A DNA stretch of 64,000 nt, taken from assembly GCA_020161405.1 (NCBI GenBank), contig JAIUOD010000001.1, positions 372,001-436,000 on the forward strand, written 5' to 3'. Both the position numbers and the translations under genes were made by a program. Below the pieces are notes generated by a model. That model did not search any database. It was not told the origin of the DNA and saw only the letters and a program-made list of their open reading frames with translations. This DNA is from Pseudomonadota bacterium. Its GTDB lineage: Bacteria > Pseudomonadota > Alphaproteobacteria > Caulobacterales > Aquidulcibacteraceae. How positions within the stretch are numbered: position 1 is the stretch's first letter; the number at the start of each line of letters is the position of its first letter. Below are positions 43,601 through 51,861 of the stretch, piece by piece.

Positions 43601-43814
43601 AAAGGCCAAATTCTTCCAAAAAGCTTTCCAAAACACCCGCAGGGCGTGGTTTTGCACGGGCAATTTTGACTAATTCGCACGCATCAGCAAAGGATTTATC
43701 GCGCAAATTTGCACTTATTGGATTGTTTTCTAACATAAATTTTGACAATTCACTTTCGTCTTGATACTTATCGCTATCCGCCACATCAAATTTGTGGTTA
43801 AAGAAAACTGCCAT
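40689..43814 (-). CDS. putA: bifunctional proline dehydrogenase / P5C dehydrogenase
   Basis: 1041 residues. Oxidises proline to glutamate through P5C: N-terminal helical region, FAD-binding PRODH barrel (GISVKLSALHARYDAKQPQK, FCIDAEEADRLGISLEI, VRLVKGAYWDAEIKKSQ, QFATHNAHSL, FEFQRLHGMGDTLYQ, RTYAPVGAHEDLLPYLVRRL), then the ALDH domain (SPWNFPLAIFTGQLAAALAA, AFTGSTDVAKI, LIAETGGLNAM, GSAGQRCSALRVLYLP with the catalytic Cys, and EIFGPILHIIRY). There is no N-terminal ribbon-helix-helix, so it is not a DNA-binding PutA. A gap of 153 nt separates its start from the divergent GT4 gene, which should hold both promoters. Confidence 0.96.
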   Translation of the reverse strand: MAVFFNHKFDVADSDKYQDESELSKFMLENNPISANLRDKSFADACELVKIARAKPRPAGVLESFLEEFGLSTPEGLALMCLAEGLLRIPDQETADLLIAEKIKSGNWSDKLGGSESILINASIFGLMLTGKVVDVSAETKNDFGGFMHKLTRKAGEPVIRAAVNGAMKIMGEQFVLGRTINAAIKRGAGMIKKGESSAFSFDMLGEGARTDKDAQKYFKSYADAIEILGQNTNKEDGPVKSSGISVKLSALHARYDAKQPQKIQEILYPRVLELAQMAAQRNIGFCIDAEEADRLGISLEILSNLAHEPSLKGWEGLGLAVQAYQKRVRHVIAYLGDLAKESKMRFMVRLVKGAYWDAEIKKSQSNGRPDFPVFTQKHATDVSYIRSARDLLALSPYIYAQFATHNAHSLTTILNLADSMKVDEFEFQRLHGMGDTLYQVARERYDGLRLRTYAPVGAHEDLLPYLVRRLLENGANSSFVHKFLDKDVPIEEVVQDPFKTLENGSKRNLKLPIPALLYGEGRINSKGFDLSIQTTQDDFNNAVKSAKSKQFAAHSIIDGVDKIGTKTFPITSPSDKNLNLGQSTYCDIDLVKSAFESAKNYQKQWNDLGGEKRAEILNKMGDSLEENALSLIAILNLEAGKHYEDAIAEVREAVDFCRYYAKGAVDDFNGTYRLPAPAGETNEMGLMGRGVFTCISPWNFPLAIFTGQLAAALAAGNCVLAKPAEQTPLIAYEAVKLFHKAGVPTSALQLILGDGAVGGALTSLENLAGVAFTGSTDVAKIINRTMAATDGAIGVLIAETGGLNAMFVDTSALKEQVVDDVIISAFGSAGQRCSALRVLYLPHDTADGIIECLKGAMDELIIGNPEAINTDIGPVIDKEALEILQNHVAKNAKKVIKQIDIGDIANAGTFFGPTILELNSIDELEREIFGPILHIIRYNPEDVEKIGAQLAAKNYGLTLGCHSRLDGFVDAVRKTVPVGNYYVNRTMIGAVVGMQPFGGLGLSGTGPKAGGPHYLHRFATEYVISTNIAAKGGDPSLFNI

Positions 43815-43967
43815 TTATGACTCCCGAATTTGGTTTCAATGATTTATATTGACCTAAATTTATTGGAATAAATGCTCAAGTGAATAATGCGGTAAGGGGG
43901 ATTTTTTACCCTAAAATCGCATAAGTTGGTACTTTATGCTTCAATTATAAAAATGGGATAGAATATT

Positions 43968-45059
43968 TTGCGTATTATGATCGTTACCGATGCGTGGGAA
44001 CCACAAGTTAATGGCGTTGTGCGCACATTAGGCCGAACCATAAAAGAATTAAAAGATATGGGGCACAAAATTGAACTTGTGACACCTGCTGATGGTTATT
44101 ACACTTTACCACTTCCTACCTATTCTGAAATCAAATTGGCAATTGGTGCGCGCGCAGACATCGAACACCGCTTTGAAGTCTTTGAGCCAGAGGCGGTTCA
44201 TATTGCAACCGAGGGGACATTGGGTCTTACCGCGCGCCGCATTTGTATTGAAAATAAATTTCCGTTTTCTACCTCTTATCACACGCAATATCCCGAATAT
44301 ATTTCTGCACGTTTTCCAATTCCTGAAAGCTGGGGCTATGCCTATGTTCGCTGGTTTCATGAAATGTCGGGTCGGGTTATGGTTACAACACGCACAATGA
44401 AGGAATTATTGGAATCAAAGGGCTTTAAAAATCTTTCAATCTGGTCGCGCGGTGTTGATATAGAACAATTCTCACCAAGTCTACGTACCGAAGATCGCGG
44501 CCCTTTCAAAGGAATGGAGGGTCCAATATATCTTTATGTTGGCCGCGTTTCAGTTGAGAAAAATGTTGAAACATTTTTAAAACAAAATTTAAAAGGCACA
44601 AAAGTTGTTGTTGGCGAAGGTCCGGCGTTTGAGGATTTAAAAAACCGTTTTAAAGATACAGTATTTTTGGGCGCAAAATTTGGAACCGAGCTTGCGCAAT
44701 GTTATGCCAATGCCGATGTTTTCGTTTTCCCTAGCCTTACCGATACTTTTGGCCTTGTAATATTAGAGGCAATGGCAACGGGAACCCCGATTGCTGCCTT
44801 TGATGCCCCTGGACCACGCGATATTTTACCGGGTACTAAAGCGGGTATTATTGGCAATGATTTAAAGGCAAATATAGAAGCGGCACTGAAACTTGACCGT
44901 GAAGAAGTTGCAAAAACTGCCCAGAATTATACATGGCGCGCCTGTGCTCAAGAGTTTTTCCATAATCTTGACCCCGTTCCATTAATGGAAAGACGTAAAA
45001 TTTGGCAAAGGGTTAAAAGCGCCCTTTCCCTAAAACGTAAACGTAGAATTATAGATTAG
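43968..45059 (+). CDS. GT4-family glycosyltransferase (Agt/mannosyltransferase-like)
   Basis: 363 residues from TTG 43968 (MRIMIVTDAWEPQVNGVVRT), chosen because relatives begin with exactly this strand; an ATG three codons later would cut it. GT-B fold: N-terminal acceptor domain (LVTPADGYYTLPLPTYSEIK, FSTSYHTQYPEYISARFP), donor domain IYLYVGRVSVEKNVETFL, GEGPAFEDL, VFLGAKFGTELAQCY, ADVFVFPSLTDTFGLVILEA (the E-x7-E-type motif). Closest known relatives are alphaproteobacterial enzymes making glycolipids, including Agt-like glycosyl-diacylglycerol synthases induced by phosphate limitation (family knowledge); the substrate here is inferred only. No PhoB box was found upstream, and no plcP-like gene is adjacent. 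Confidence 0.87.
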   Translation: MRIMIVTDAWEPQVNGVVRTLGRTIKELKDMGHKIELVTPADGYYTLPLPTYSEIKLAIGARADIEHRFEVFEPEAVHIATEGTLGLTARRICIENKFPFSTSYHTQYPEYISARFPIPESWGYAYVRWFHEMSGRVMVTTRTMKELLESKGFKNLSIWSRGVDIEQFSPSLRTEDRGPFKGMEGPIYLYVGRVSVEKNVETFLKQNLKGTKVVVGEGPAFEDLKNRFKDTVFLGAKFGTELAQCYANADVFVFPSLTDTFGLVILEAMATGTPIAAFDAPGPRDILPGTKAGIIGNDLKANIEAALKLDREEVAKTAQNYTWRACAQEFFHNLDPVPLMERRKIWQRVKSALSLKRKRRIID

Positions 45060-45061
45060 AT

Positions 45062-46354
45062 TTAGCCAAACATACTTGATTGGCCATATTTATTAGCACC
45101 AGTTACAGCTTGACGCCTGTCTTGTTCAATTTTTGAAATCTGTGCTTTGAATTTTGATAATGCGTCACCATCCAAAACCCTAGATGATGGAACACGTGCG
45201 CTTAATGGATCAATTGCTTCACCATTTTTGCGAACTTCAAAATGCAAATGCGGCCCAGTTGAACGACCTGTATTACCACTATAGGCGATTTGGTTATTTT
45301 GGCGAACCCTATCACCAACCCTTATTCCAGACATAAAACGTGATAAATGCGCATATCGCGTTGACCAACCATTGCCATGATCAATGTCAATTACATTACC
45401 ATAACCACCCATGATTGAAGCGCGCGTAACAACCCCATCACCAGCTGCCAAAACAGGCGTTCCAACTTTGGCACCAAAATCTACACCAGTGTGCATCTTG
45501 GTATAACCAAGAACGGGGTGAAAACGCTTTCCAAAACCAGATGTTAGATGCGCGCCATTTATCGGGGTCTTCATAAGGAATTTTCGTGCCGAGCGCCCTG
45601 AAGTGTCAAACCACTCCTCCGAACTCGCGCCTGGGGCAAGATAGCGATAAAGTGAAATAGAACGCCCGCTTAAAAGTGTGATTGTAACAAAAGTTGGTTC
45701 ACCTTCGCGCACAACTGCGCCGCGTTGGTCGAAAATTCTATCGAACATCAGCTCAAAAGAGCAGCCAGGGCCAATCTCACGCTCAAAGTCAACGTCATAA
45801 GCAAAGGCATCAGCCAGGGTTTCTGCCGTTCGCTCTGGCGCACCTTGTGCGGTAACACTTGCCATAAGGCCACCTGAACCAATTGTTCCAGCTATCCTTA
45901 AGGTTCGGCGTTTGAAACTTGTATTTAATTCGCGCGCTTTATAATTGCCATCAACGGTACGCGAAACCGTAATTGATTTTTGCGCAGAACTTGCAAGATT
46001 AAAGCCCAAAAGGCGTTTTATATTTCCATCCTGACGCAAGAAAATTGTTAATTGGTCATCTTTTTTAATATCGGAAACATCAATCACACGCGCCAATGCG
46101 CGAACAGCAATTGTTACATCTGTTGAATTTGCACCTGCGCGAATCAAAGCCTGTGTAATATTTTCCTTGCTTCCTATTGCAAGTTTTTGGCGTTCAATTT
46201 GGTTAGAACCACCATCAGCAAATTGAGCAATCGCATCATGACCTGCAATTGAAATAAAGCCGCCAAAAGCCACACCAAAAGCCAATAAATTGCGCCGCGA
46301 TATTTTGGTATCATCTTTATTAAGAAGCGCAAATATGTTTGAAATTCTTAGCAA
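45062..46354 (-). CDS. M23 (LytM/peptidoglycan) metalloendopeptidase, exported
   Basis: 430 residues from TTG 46354. N-terminus has a possible twin-arginine signal (SRRNLLAFGVAFGGFI). Middle region contains a LysM/OapA-like segment (VSDIKKDDQLTIFLRQDG). The catalytic M23 domain has all zinc ligands: HPVLGYTKMHTGVDFGAKVG (H-x3-D), GYGNVIDIDHGNGWSTRYAH and GPHLHFEVR (HxH). Cleaves peptidoglycan cross-links or activates amidases; acts in the periplasm, probably in cell division or envelope growth. Convergent with the GT4 gene, 2 nt apart. Confidence 0.93.
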   Translation of the reverse strand: MLRISNIFALLNKDDTKISRRNLLAFGVAFGGFISIAGHDAIAQFADGGSNQIERQKLAIGSKENITQALIRAGANSTDVTIAVRALARVIDVSDIKKDDQLTIFLRQDGNIKRLLGFNLASSAQKSITVSRTVDGNYKARELNTSFKRRTLRIAGTIGSGGLMASVTAQGAPERTAETLADAFAYDVDFEREIGPGCSFELMFDRIFDQRGAVVREGEPTFVTITLLSGRSISLYRYLAPGASSEEWFDTSGRSARKFLMKTPINGAHLTSGFGKRFHPVLGYTKMHTGVDFGAKVGTPVLAAGDGVVTRASIMGGYGNVIDIDHGNGWSTRYAHLSRFMSGIRVGDRVRQNNQIAYSGNTGRSTGPHLHFEVRKNGEAIDPLSARVPSSRVLDGDALSKFKAQISKIEQDRRQAVTGANKYGQSSMFG

Positions 46355-46632
46355 TTTTATTTGTCCTACACAAATTGACTAGCTTGAAAACCATGGCCAA
46401 CTTTAATTGAAATGGTTAATAAGCTGTATCTAAAAACTTTTCGCTTATGGTTAAAGAATTTTCTATTCTGTCCCAAACTTGCACATTTTTGCGCATGGGG
46501 CAAGTTACAAAGCCTCGCATATTGTAGCTTGCGGTGATATGTAACACCTAAATGAACTTTAAGAATCATAAATTTGGTTTTGTGTTTATTATATTCTTTA
46601 GGAAATTTTGTGGATTAATTCGGCTATAAAAA
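46355..46632. other. intergenic region between M23 peptidase and YdbH-like genes
   Basis: About 280 nt holding two divergent promoters. The short reverse-strand open frame at 46366-46569 has no ribosome-binding site and unnatural composition, so I count it as a shadow. An imperfect hairpin with arms ACTTGC / GCAAGT lies near 46476-46506. Nothing else recognisable. Confidence 0.5.
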
Positions 46633-49600
46633 ATGTCAGATAATGAGGAAAATAGTGCGGATACACAAATTGATGCAAAAGCATCAAAGAAAAATTCACA
46701 TAATTTACCCATTATAATTGGCGCGGTTGGGCTTTGTGTTTTTACACTTTGGATGAACCGCAACCAAGTTGCAAAATCAACCCTTGAAGCAAGTTTGCAC
46801 ACCAAGGGCGTTGATGCAAAAATTGATTTTCAAGAATTACAATTTGACCATGCCAAATTTTCACAAATGAAATTGTCAAAAGATGGCAAGGACACAATTT
46901 ATGCAACAAATGGGCAAATTAATTGGCATTTTAATAATAAAAGACAATTGGTAATTGATAAATTATCATCACAAAATCTTTATATTAATGTTGGAATTAA
47001 TGACGCGGGCGTTGATTATGGCGCTTTAAAGCCCTTTTTTGGCGGCAAAAAAAGTAATTCGAAAAGCTTTATCAAAGAAATAAAAATTGATGAATTAAAA
47101 TTAAACCTTGCTACGAAAAGTGGGATTTTCACTTTTGTTGGGCCATTAAATGGCGATGGTGATAAGGAAATTAACGGCAATTTCTTTGTCTATTCACCGC
47201 AAGAAATTATCAAAACTAATAATGTTCAAGCGCCCAAAATTGATATAAAAACTGGCGCAATTAATGATGGACCAATAAATTTAAGTGCACATTTAAGTGG
47301 CGATAAAATTTTATTTGGAAAAACCATAATTCCAGAAGGAATAAATATTGGCGAAACAAAAATTTCATTGGGCGCGAAAATGCAAATGCCCGAAAATTCG
47401 AAACCACCAATAATTGAAATTTTACCAAGCCAAATAAGTTCGCAATTTTTTGAAGCTAAAGGTATTAAATTTAAATCACCTGAATTTAAAATATCACGCC
47501 TTTATGCTGAACTTGGCAAAGATTTTAAAAAGGATATTGCCATAAGTGCATCTGGCGCATTGGGCTTTTCAAGCCTTAATATTGGCAATAATAAAACCGG
47601 CCAAAGCAATGTTAAATTTGAAATTGCGCGAACTGCAAATGGTCAAAGTCGCCTGAATTTTAAGACATTTGCAAATAATTTTGCCATGGGAATAAAAAGC
47701 AATAATATTGAGGCAAATGGCATTATTGACGCCAAAATAATTGATTTATCACAATTTCAAAACGCACCAATTCAAGGTGAAATTAGCGCTAATCTTAAAG
47801 GCACTAAATTAATTGATTTGATAAAAAACAATCCGTCAATTGTAAATTCAAGCTTTAATCCTTTCTTGCAAAATCCCAATATCTATTCAAACTTTACGAT
47901 TGAAGGATTTGCGCAAAATATTATTTTAAAACCAAAGGGCAATTTAAGGCTTGATGGCGCAAATGGCGCAAATCTTATATTTTCACTTGATAAAAGCCTA
48001 AGCCCTAATCTTGTTAATTTGGGTAATGGATTACCGAATATTGCATTGGGTGGAAAAATAAACGCAAGCGACAAAAGCGGCCTAAAAATCGATGGGATTT
48101 TAAAATCTTTCAACTTTAAAAACAACAATATCGATTTAGTATTTGAAAATTTTTCTGGAAAAAATATCAAAATCCAAGAGCAAGTCTTTGATACAAATTT
48201 AAAAAATGCCCATATTTTTATAAATCAAAATAATAAATTAAGCGGTGATTTTCTTGGAAATGCGGATTTACATAATAAAGAAATTAATGGTCATGTAAAT
48301 TTTGCGGGCAATATTAATTCAGACATAATTAATGCCAGCATTAAGGGCAATTTTGAGCAAATAAATACCCAAGGAATAAGGGCGCAAAATCTTGATTTAA
48401 ACGCAAATATCAAAGGTGATACAAAACGCGTAATCGATATAAATTCCAAAATCGCACTTGGAAAATTAAGCAACAAAGACCTTTCTGGAAGCCAAATTTC
48501 GCTTATTGCAAATGGTAAAATTGGCATTCAAAGCGCCCCAATTTTTAGTGGTAATATCAATACAAGTGCCAATGATTTTAGAGTTTTTGAAACTTATATA
48601 AAAAAGCCAAAACTTGATGGAAATATCAAATTTGATATCGCAAAAAATAATATAAGCATTAATAGCAATAATTGCGTTAATATTGAATTTGAACAATTAA
48701 TAAGCGCAAATTCAAGCCTTAGCGACACAAATGGAAAACTATGCCCCGATAAAAATGGGCGCATACTTACCAATAATATCGATGGCACAATTATTTATGC
48801 ACAGGCCGATATTGGGAAAAGTGTTTTCAAAATGGGCAATTCGCCCGATGCGCCAATAATTTCGCTTAATCAATTAAAAGGTGGCTTCTCACCAAATGGG
48901 AAAAATGGTCAAAAATTTGACGGCAATGCACTTGATTTAAAATTACAATTTAAAACCAGCCCGACCGAATGGGCGCAAATTGTTTCAAAAAACACCAATA
49001 TCAAACTTGTAAATACAAAATCTGGTACTCAAATTGATGCCAATATTGAAAAATTTGATGCTTTAAACCTTCCAATTAATGTTTCTGGCGCCCTTAAAGG
49101 GAATATGACAATTCCAAGCGGTCAAAAACCTAATGCACAATTTGAAATTAAAGACATAATTGTAAGCGATAAAAACACTTCGCCAATGTTTTCACCCTTT
49201 ATCATAAATGGGCGCGGGCAATTGCAAGATGAAAAAATCAATCTATTTGGCAATGCGCGAATTGAAAAACATGATGGCGATATTTCGCAAATCTTCCTTG
49301 AGCACGATTTGCAAAGCGGCATTGGCAATGTTCTTTTTGATGCTTCAAGCCTTACCTTTATACCTGCGGTGAAGGGCAATGAAAGCATAAAGCTTGAAGC
49401 CAAAGACATTATCCCGCCACTAAAAGGTATTTTTAATGACACCGAAGGAGTTTTGGACACACGGGCAGGAATTTCGTGGGCGCCAAATCAGCCTGTAAAA
49501 TCATTTGCACGCATAAGCACCGATGATCTTGGTTTTAGCCCGCCAATTGGCATTGCACAGGGTATAAAGGGCACAATTGAAATTGCTGATATTCTAAAAC

Positions 49601-50331
49601 TTCGAACCGATAAACAGCAAATAATAAATATTGATATTTTTGACCCAGGGCTTCCAATTGAAAATGGGGTTTTGGGCTTTGAATTAAGCGGTAATAATTC
49701 GATTGATATTAATCTTGTGAAATGGGCATTTTCAAACGGCACATTAAGCATGCGCCCCGTAAATATCCCATTTGGTCAATCACCAAAATCACTTATTATC
49801 GATGCCAAAGATATTGATATTGCAAAATTATTGCGTCTTGCAAAAATACCAAACCTTGAAGTTGAAGGCGTTATGAGTGGGACATTGCCAATTAATATCG
49901 TTGATAATACTTTTGAAATTGTCGGCGGTCATTTATATGGCGAAGGCGATGGGGTTTTGCGCTATACTGGCCCTGCCCTTGGCACCGAAAAACCTAAACC
50001 AACGGGAACGCAAAAATTAAAAGAAAAAATATTTGGCAAGCCTTCCCCAAGTGCAACCGAAATCGCAATCGAAGCATTGCGTGAATTGCATTATAAAGTT
50101 TTACAGATTGATGTTGATGGCCGCATCACTGGCGACATGACTTTTAGTGTCCTACTTGAAGGCTCAAACCCCGCATTATTACAAAGCCATCCATTCTTAT
50201 TTAGAATTAAAGCAAGTATTCCAGTGGGCGAAATTCGCGCAGGTTACGAAAGCATCTTCCAATCAAGCGACCAATTCATAATTGACCAATTAACGAAAAA
50301 CACCCCCACCGAAAATAAACCTAAACCATAA
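46633..50331 (+). CDS. ydbH: YdbH/AsmA-like intermembrane bridge protein
   Basis: 1232 residues. A cytoplasmic charged N-terminus (30 residues), one membrane anchor (LPIIIGAVGLCVFTLWM), then a very long beta-rich periplasmic region full of Asn, Lys and Ile with repeats of the 'GxxNxD...' type. The end, ISIDINLVKWAFSNG-like SIDINLVKWAFSNGTLSMRP, KIPNLEVEGVMSGTLPINIV and AIEALRELHYKVLQIDVDGR, matches the DctA-YdbH domain. The family (AsmA, TamB, YhdP, YdbH) forms hydrophobic-groove rods that carry phospholipids from inner to outer membrane. Usual length near 900-1200. Clearly lower G+C and higher Asn/Lys than neighbours. Ends just before the convergent Nudix gene. Confidence 0.87.
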   Translation: MSDNEENSADTQIDAKASKKNSHNLPIIIGAVGLCVFTLWMNRNQVAKSTLEASLHTKGVDAKIDFQELQFDHAKFSQMKLSKDGKDTIYATNGQINWHFNNKRQLVIDKLSSQNLYINVGINDAGVDYGALKPFFGGKKSNSKSFIKEIKIDELKLNLATKSGIFTFVGPLNGDGDKEINGNFFVYSPQEIIKTNNVQAPKIDIKTGAINDGPINLSAHLSGDKILFGKTIIPEGINIGETKISLGAKMQMPENSKPPIIEILPSQISSQFFEAKGIKFKSPEFKISRLYAELGKDFKKDIAISASGALGFSSLNIGNNKTGQSNVKFEIARTANGQSRLNFKTFANNFAMGIKSNNIEANGIIDAKIIDLSQFQNAPIQGEISANLKGTKLIDLIKNNPSIVNSSFNPFLQNPNIYSNFTIEGFAQNIILKPKGNLRLDGANGANLIFSLDKSLSPNLVNLGNGLPNIALGGKINASDKSGLKIDGILKSFNFKNNNIDLVFENFSGKNIKIQEQVFDTNLKNAHIFINQNNKLSGDFLGNADLHNKEINGHVNFAGNINSDIINASIKGNFEQINTQGIRAQNLDLNANIKGDTKRVIDINSKIALGKLSNKDLSGSQISLIANGKIGIQSAPIFSGNINTSANDFRVFETYIKKPKLDGNIKFDIAKNNISINSNNCVNIEFEQLISANSSLSDTNGKLCPDKNGRILTNNIDGTIIYAQADIGKSVFKMGNSPDAPIISLNQLKGGFSPNGKNGQKFDGNALDLKLQFKTSPTEWAQIVSKNTNIKLVNTKSGTQIDANIEKFDALNLPINVSGALKGNMTIPSGQKPNAQFEIKDIIVSDKNTSPMFSPFIINGRGQLQDEKINLFGNARIEKHDGDISQIFLEHDLQSGIGNVLFDASSLTFIPAVKGNESIKLEAKDIIPPLKGIFNDTEGVLDTRAGISWAPNQPVKSFARISTDDLGFSPPIGIAQGIKGTIEIADILKLRTDKQQIINIDIFDPGLPIENGVLGFELSGNNSIDINLVKWAFSNGTLSMRPVNIPFGQSPKSLIIDAKDIDIAKLLRLAKIPNLEVEGVMSGTLPINIVDNTFEIVGGHLYGEGDGVLRYTGPALGTEKPKPTGTQKLKEKIFGKPSPSATEIAIEALRELHYKVLQIDVDGRITGDMTFSVLLEGSNPALLQSHPFLFRIKASIPVGEIRAGYESIFQSSDQFIIDQLTKNTPTENKPKP

Positions 50332-50334
50332 TAT

Positions 50335-50739
50335 CTATTTTATTTTCAACGCAAAAACGGCATCTTTAACGGCTTTCGCGCTTGGATTTGGTAAATCATG
50401 AATTGAAAACCAACCAAGGCCTGAATGTTTATGTGGCTCCTGTATTGAAGGCTCGCCAATAAATTCAGTTACAAGATAAATTGGTGCAATCCAATGATGG
50501 GTTTTTTCTTCATCCCACATATCCATTAAAGTCAAAAGAAATGGATTTTGGATTTCGACATCTATCTCTTCTTTGGTTTCGCGCGTAACAGCCGTTTCAC
50601 AGGTTTCAAATAAATCAACTTTTCCACCGGGTAACGCCCAATGATCCGCCTCTGGCGCATTTTTGCGCCTTATAAGTAAGATTTTATCATCTTTGATAAT
50701 TGCAGCGCCCACGCCAATTCTTGGTTCTTTTTGAATCAT
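50335..50739 (-). CDS. Nudix hydrolase
   Basis: 134 residues: VGAAIIKDDKILLIRRKNAP, HWALPGGKVDLFETCETAV, RETKEEIDVEIQ. Nudix box G-x5-E-x7-R-E-T-x-E-E-x-D-V keeps all metal-binding residues; only the late Gly is Asp. Resembles MutT-like ADP-ribose/dCTP-type hydrolases. Its ATG overlaps the stop of the WYL regulator gene (ATGA), last gene of a three-gene operon. Confidence 0.88.
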   Translation of the reverse strand: MIQKEPRIGVGAAIIKDDKILLIRRKNAPEADHWALPGGKVDLFETCETAVTRETKEEIDVEIQNPFLLTLMDMWDEEKTHHWIAPIYLVTEFIGEPSIQEPHKHSGLGWFSIHDLPNPSAKAVKDAVFALKIK

Positions 50740-51440
50740 AATATATCAATTAAACCATTTTGCTGACTATATTCAAGACATTGGGTTTTGCAAAAGGCGG
50801 CATAATTTTTATCATTTTCAGTTTCGAAGAACCCACCCTTTTCAACACATTTTGTGATTTTATCAATTCGAAAAACCCGAAATCCACCCCGCAATTCGCA
50901 CCATGCCGAAAGCGTCCAAACCTTGCCCCAATATTCAATGCCCAATGGGCGAATTTTTCGCTTTGAAGATACTTCATTCAAATCAATATATTCAATTTCA
51001 AGTTTCGAATTAATTTCCAAAGCGCGGCGCATTATTTCCAATTTTTGGCGCATCCCATCATCAAATGAATAGAATATTGATGCGGGCGCTTTGATTTTTT
51101 TGGTATTTAGTGGAATTACCGCCTGTATTTTCAAAAATGCTTCTTCGGCAGATTTTACAATTTCCCTGTCGGCAATGGCACGAACAATATCAAGGCCGAA
51201 TTTTAATGCCGATAATTCGCGTGCATTAAATTGAAGTGGCGGCAATTCGATTGGAGTGCGGATGATATAACCTATCCCCCGCTCCCCCTCGATTGGGACG
51301 CCAGATTTTACAAGGGCGTCTATATCGCGATAAATTGTTCTTATTGAAACCCCGATTTCATGCGCAATCTCTTGCGCGGTGCGCAGTCTTTTGCCGCGCA
51401 AGGCTTGGACAATTTCGAATAATCTATCAACTTTGCGCAA
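50736..51440 (-). CDS. YafY/WYL-domain transcriptional regulator
   Basis: 234 residues. N-terminal DeoR-like winged helix (MRKVDRLFEIVQALRGKRL, AQEIAHEIGVSIRTIYRDID), GERGIGYII wing, then the ligand-sensing WYL domain (RKIRPLGIEYWGKVWTLSAW) with the signature partly altered. WYL domains bind nucleic-acid or small-molecule signals. Second gene of the operon with the monooxygenase-like protein, 2 nt after it, and the Nudix gene; a single operon under self-control is plausible. Confidence 0.9.
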   Translation of the reverse strand: MRKVDRLFEIVQALRGKRLRTAQEIAHEIGVSIRTIYRDIDALVKSGVPIEGERGIGYIIRTPIELPPLQFNARELSALKFGLDIVRAIADREIVKSAEEAFLKIQAVIPLNTKKIKAPASIFYSFDDGMRQKLEIMRRALEINSKLEIEYIDLNEVSSKRKIRPLGIEYWGKVWTLSAWCELRGGFRVFRIDKITKCVEKGGFFETENDKNYAAFCKTQCLEYSQQNGLIDIL

Positions 51441-51442
51441 AT

Positions 51443-51748
51443 CTATTCCTTAATTTCAAAATCAATTTCATAATGATGCATCTTCATGCCTTCGGGGTCA
51501 ATTACAGAAATAAAATCCTGAACTTCGGCATAGGTCATAAAATTTTGTGCCGCAGCTTTCGCGCATTCCATATCGCGCCATTTTACCACATTTATATATT
51601 TCCCATCCGCATCCTGCGCCAATTGCGTTGAAATAAAGCCTTCTAAACCTTTTGCAAAATTAAGCGCTTTTTGCGCCGCCGCCAAGAACCCTTCTTTTCT
51701 TGATTGCTTAGTTTGATAAAATTCAACAATTTCTAAAACCTGTGTCAT
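51443..51748 (-). CDS. ABM (antibiotic-biosynthesis-monooxygenase) fold protein
   Basis: 101 residues from ATG 51748, with AGGAG 6-7 nt upstream; a GTG one codon earlier is weaker. Dimeric alpha-beta barrel with LEIVEFYQTKQSRKEGFLAA, FAKGLEGFISTQLAQDADGK, YINVVKWRDMECAKAAAQNF and the terminal HYEIDFEI strand. Such proteins handle quinones, haem or reactive carbonyls; the exact substrate is not readable. First gene of the operon with the WYL regulator and Nudix hydrolase. Confidence 0.8.
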   Translation of the reverse strand: MTQVLEIVEFYQTKQSRKEGFLAAAQKALNFAKGLEGFISTQLAQDADGKYINVVKWRDMECAKAAAQNFMTYAEVQDFISVIDPEGMKMHHYEIDFEIKE

Positions 51749-51810
51749 CACATTCTCCTGTTTTGTTTGCTTCTAACAGGGGGCAACTGACAGGGTGTGG
51801 CAGGAATGGT

Positions 51811-51838
51811 AAAAAAAATGGCGACCAATTGGTCGCCA
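51811..51838 (-). terminator. terminator of the TonB-receptor gene
   Basis: Palindrome TGGCGACCAA / TTGGTCGCCA followed on the reverse strand by eight T. Confidence 0.88.
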
Positions 51839-51861
51839 TAAAATCAAGTTAAATACTAATA

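Noticed and set aside
46366..46569. 67-residue reverse-strand open frame
   Set aside because: No ribosome-binding site or recognisable domain; occupies a promoter region.
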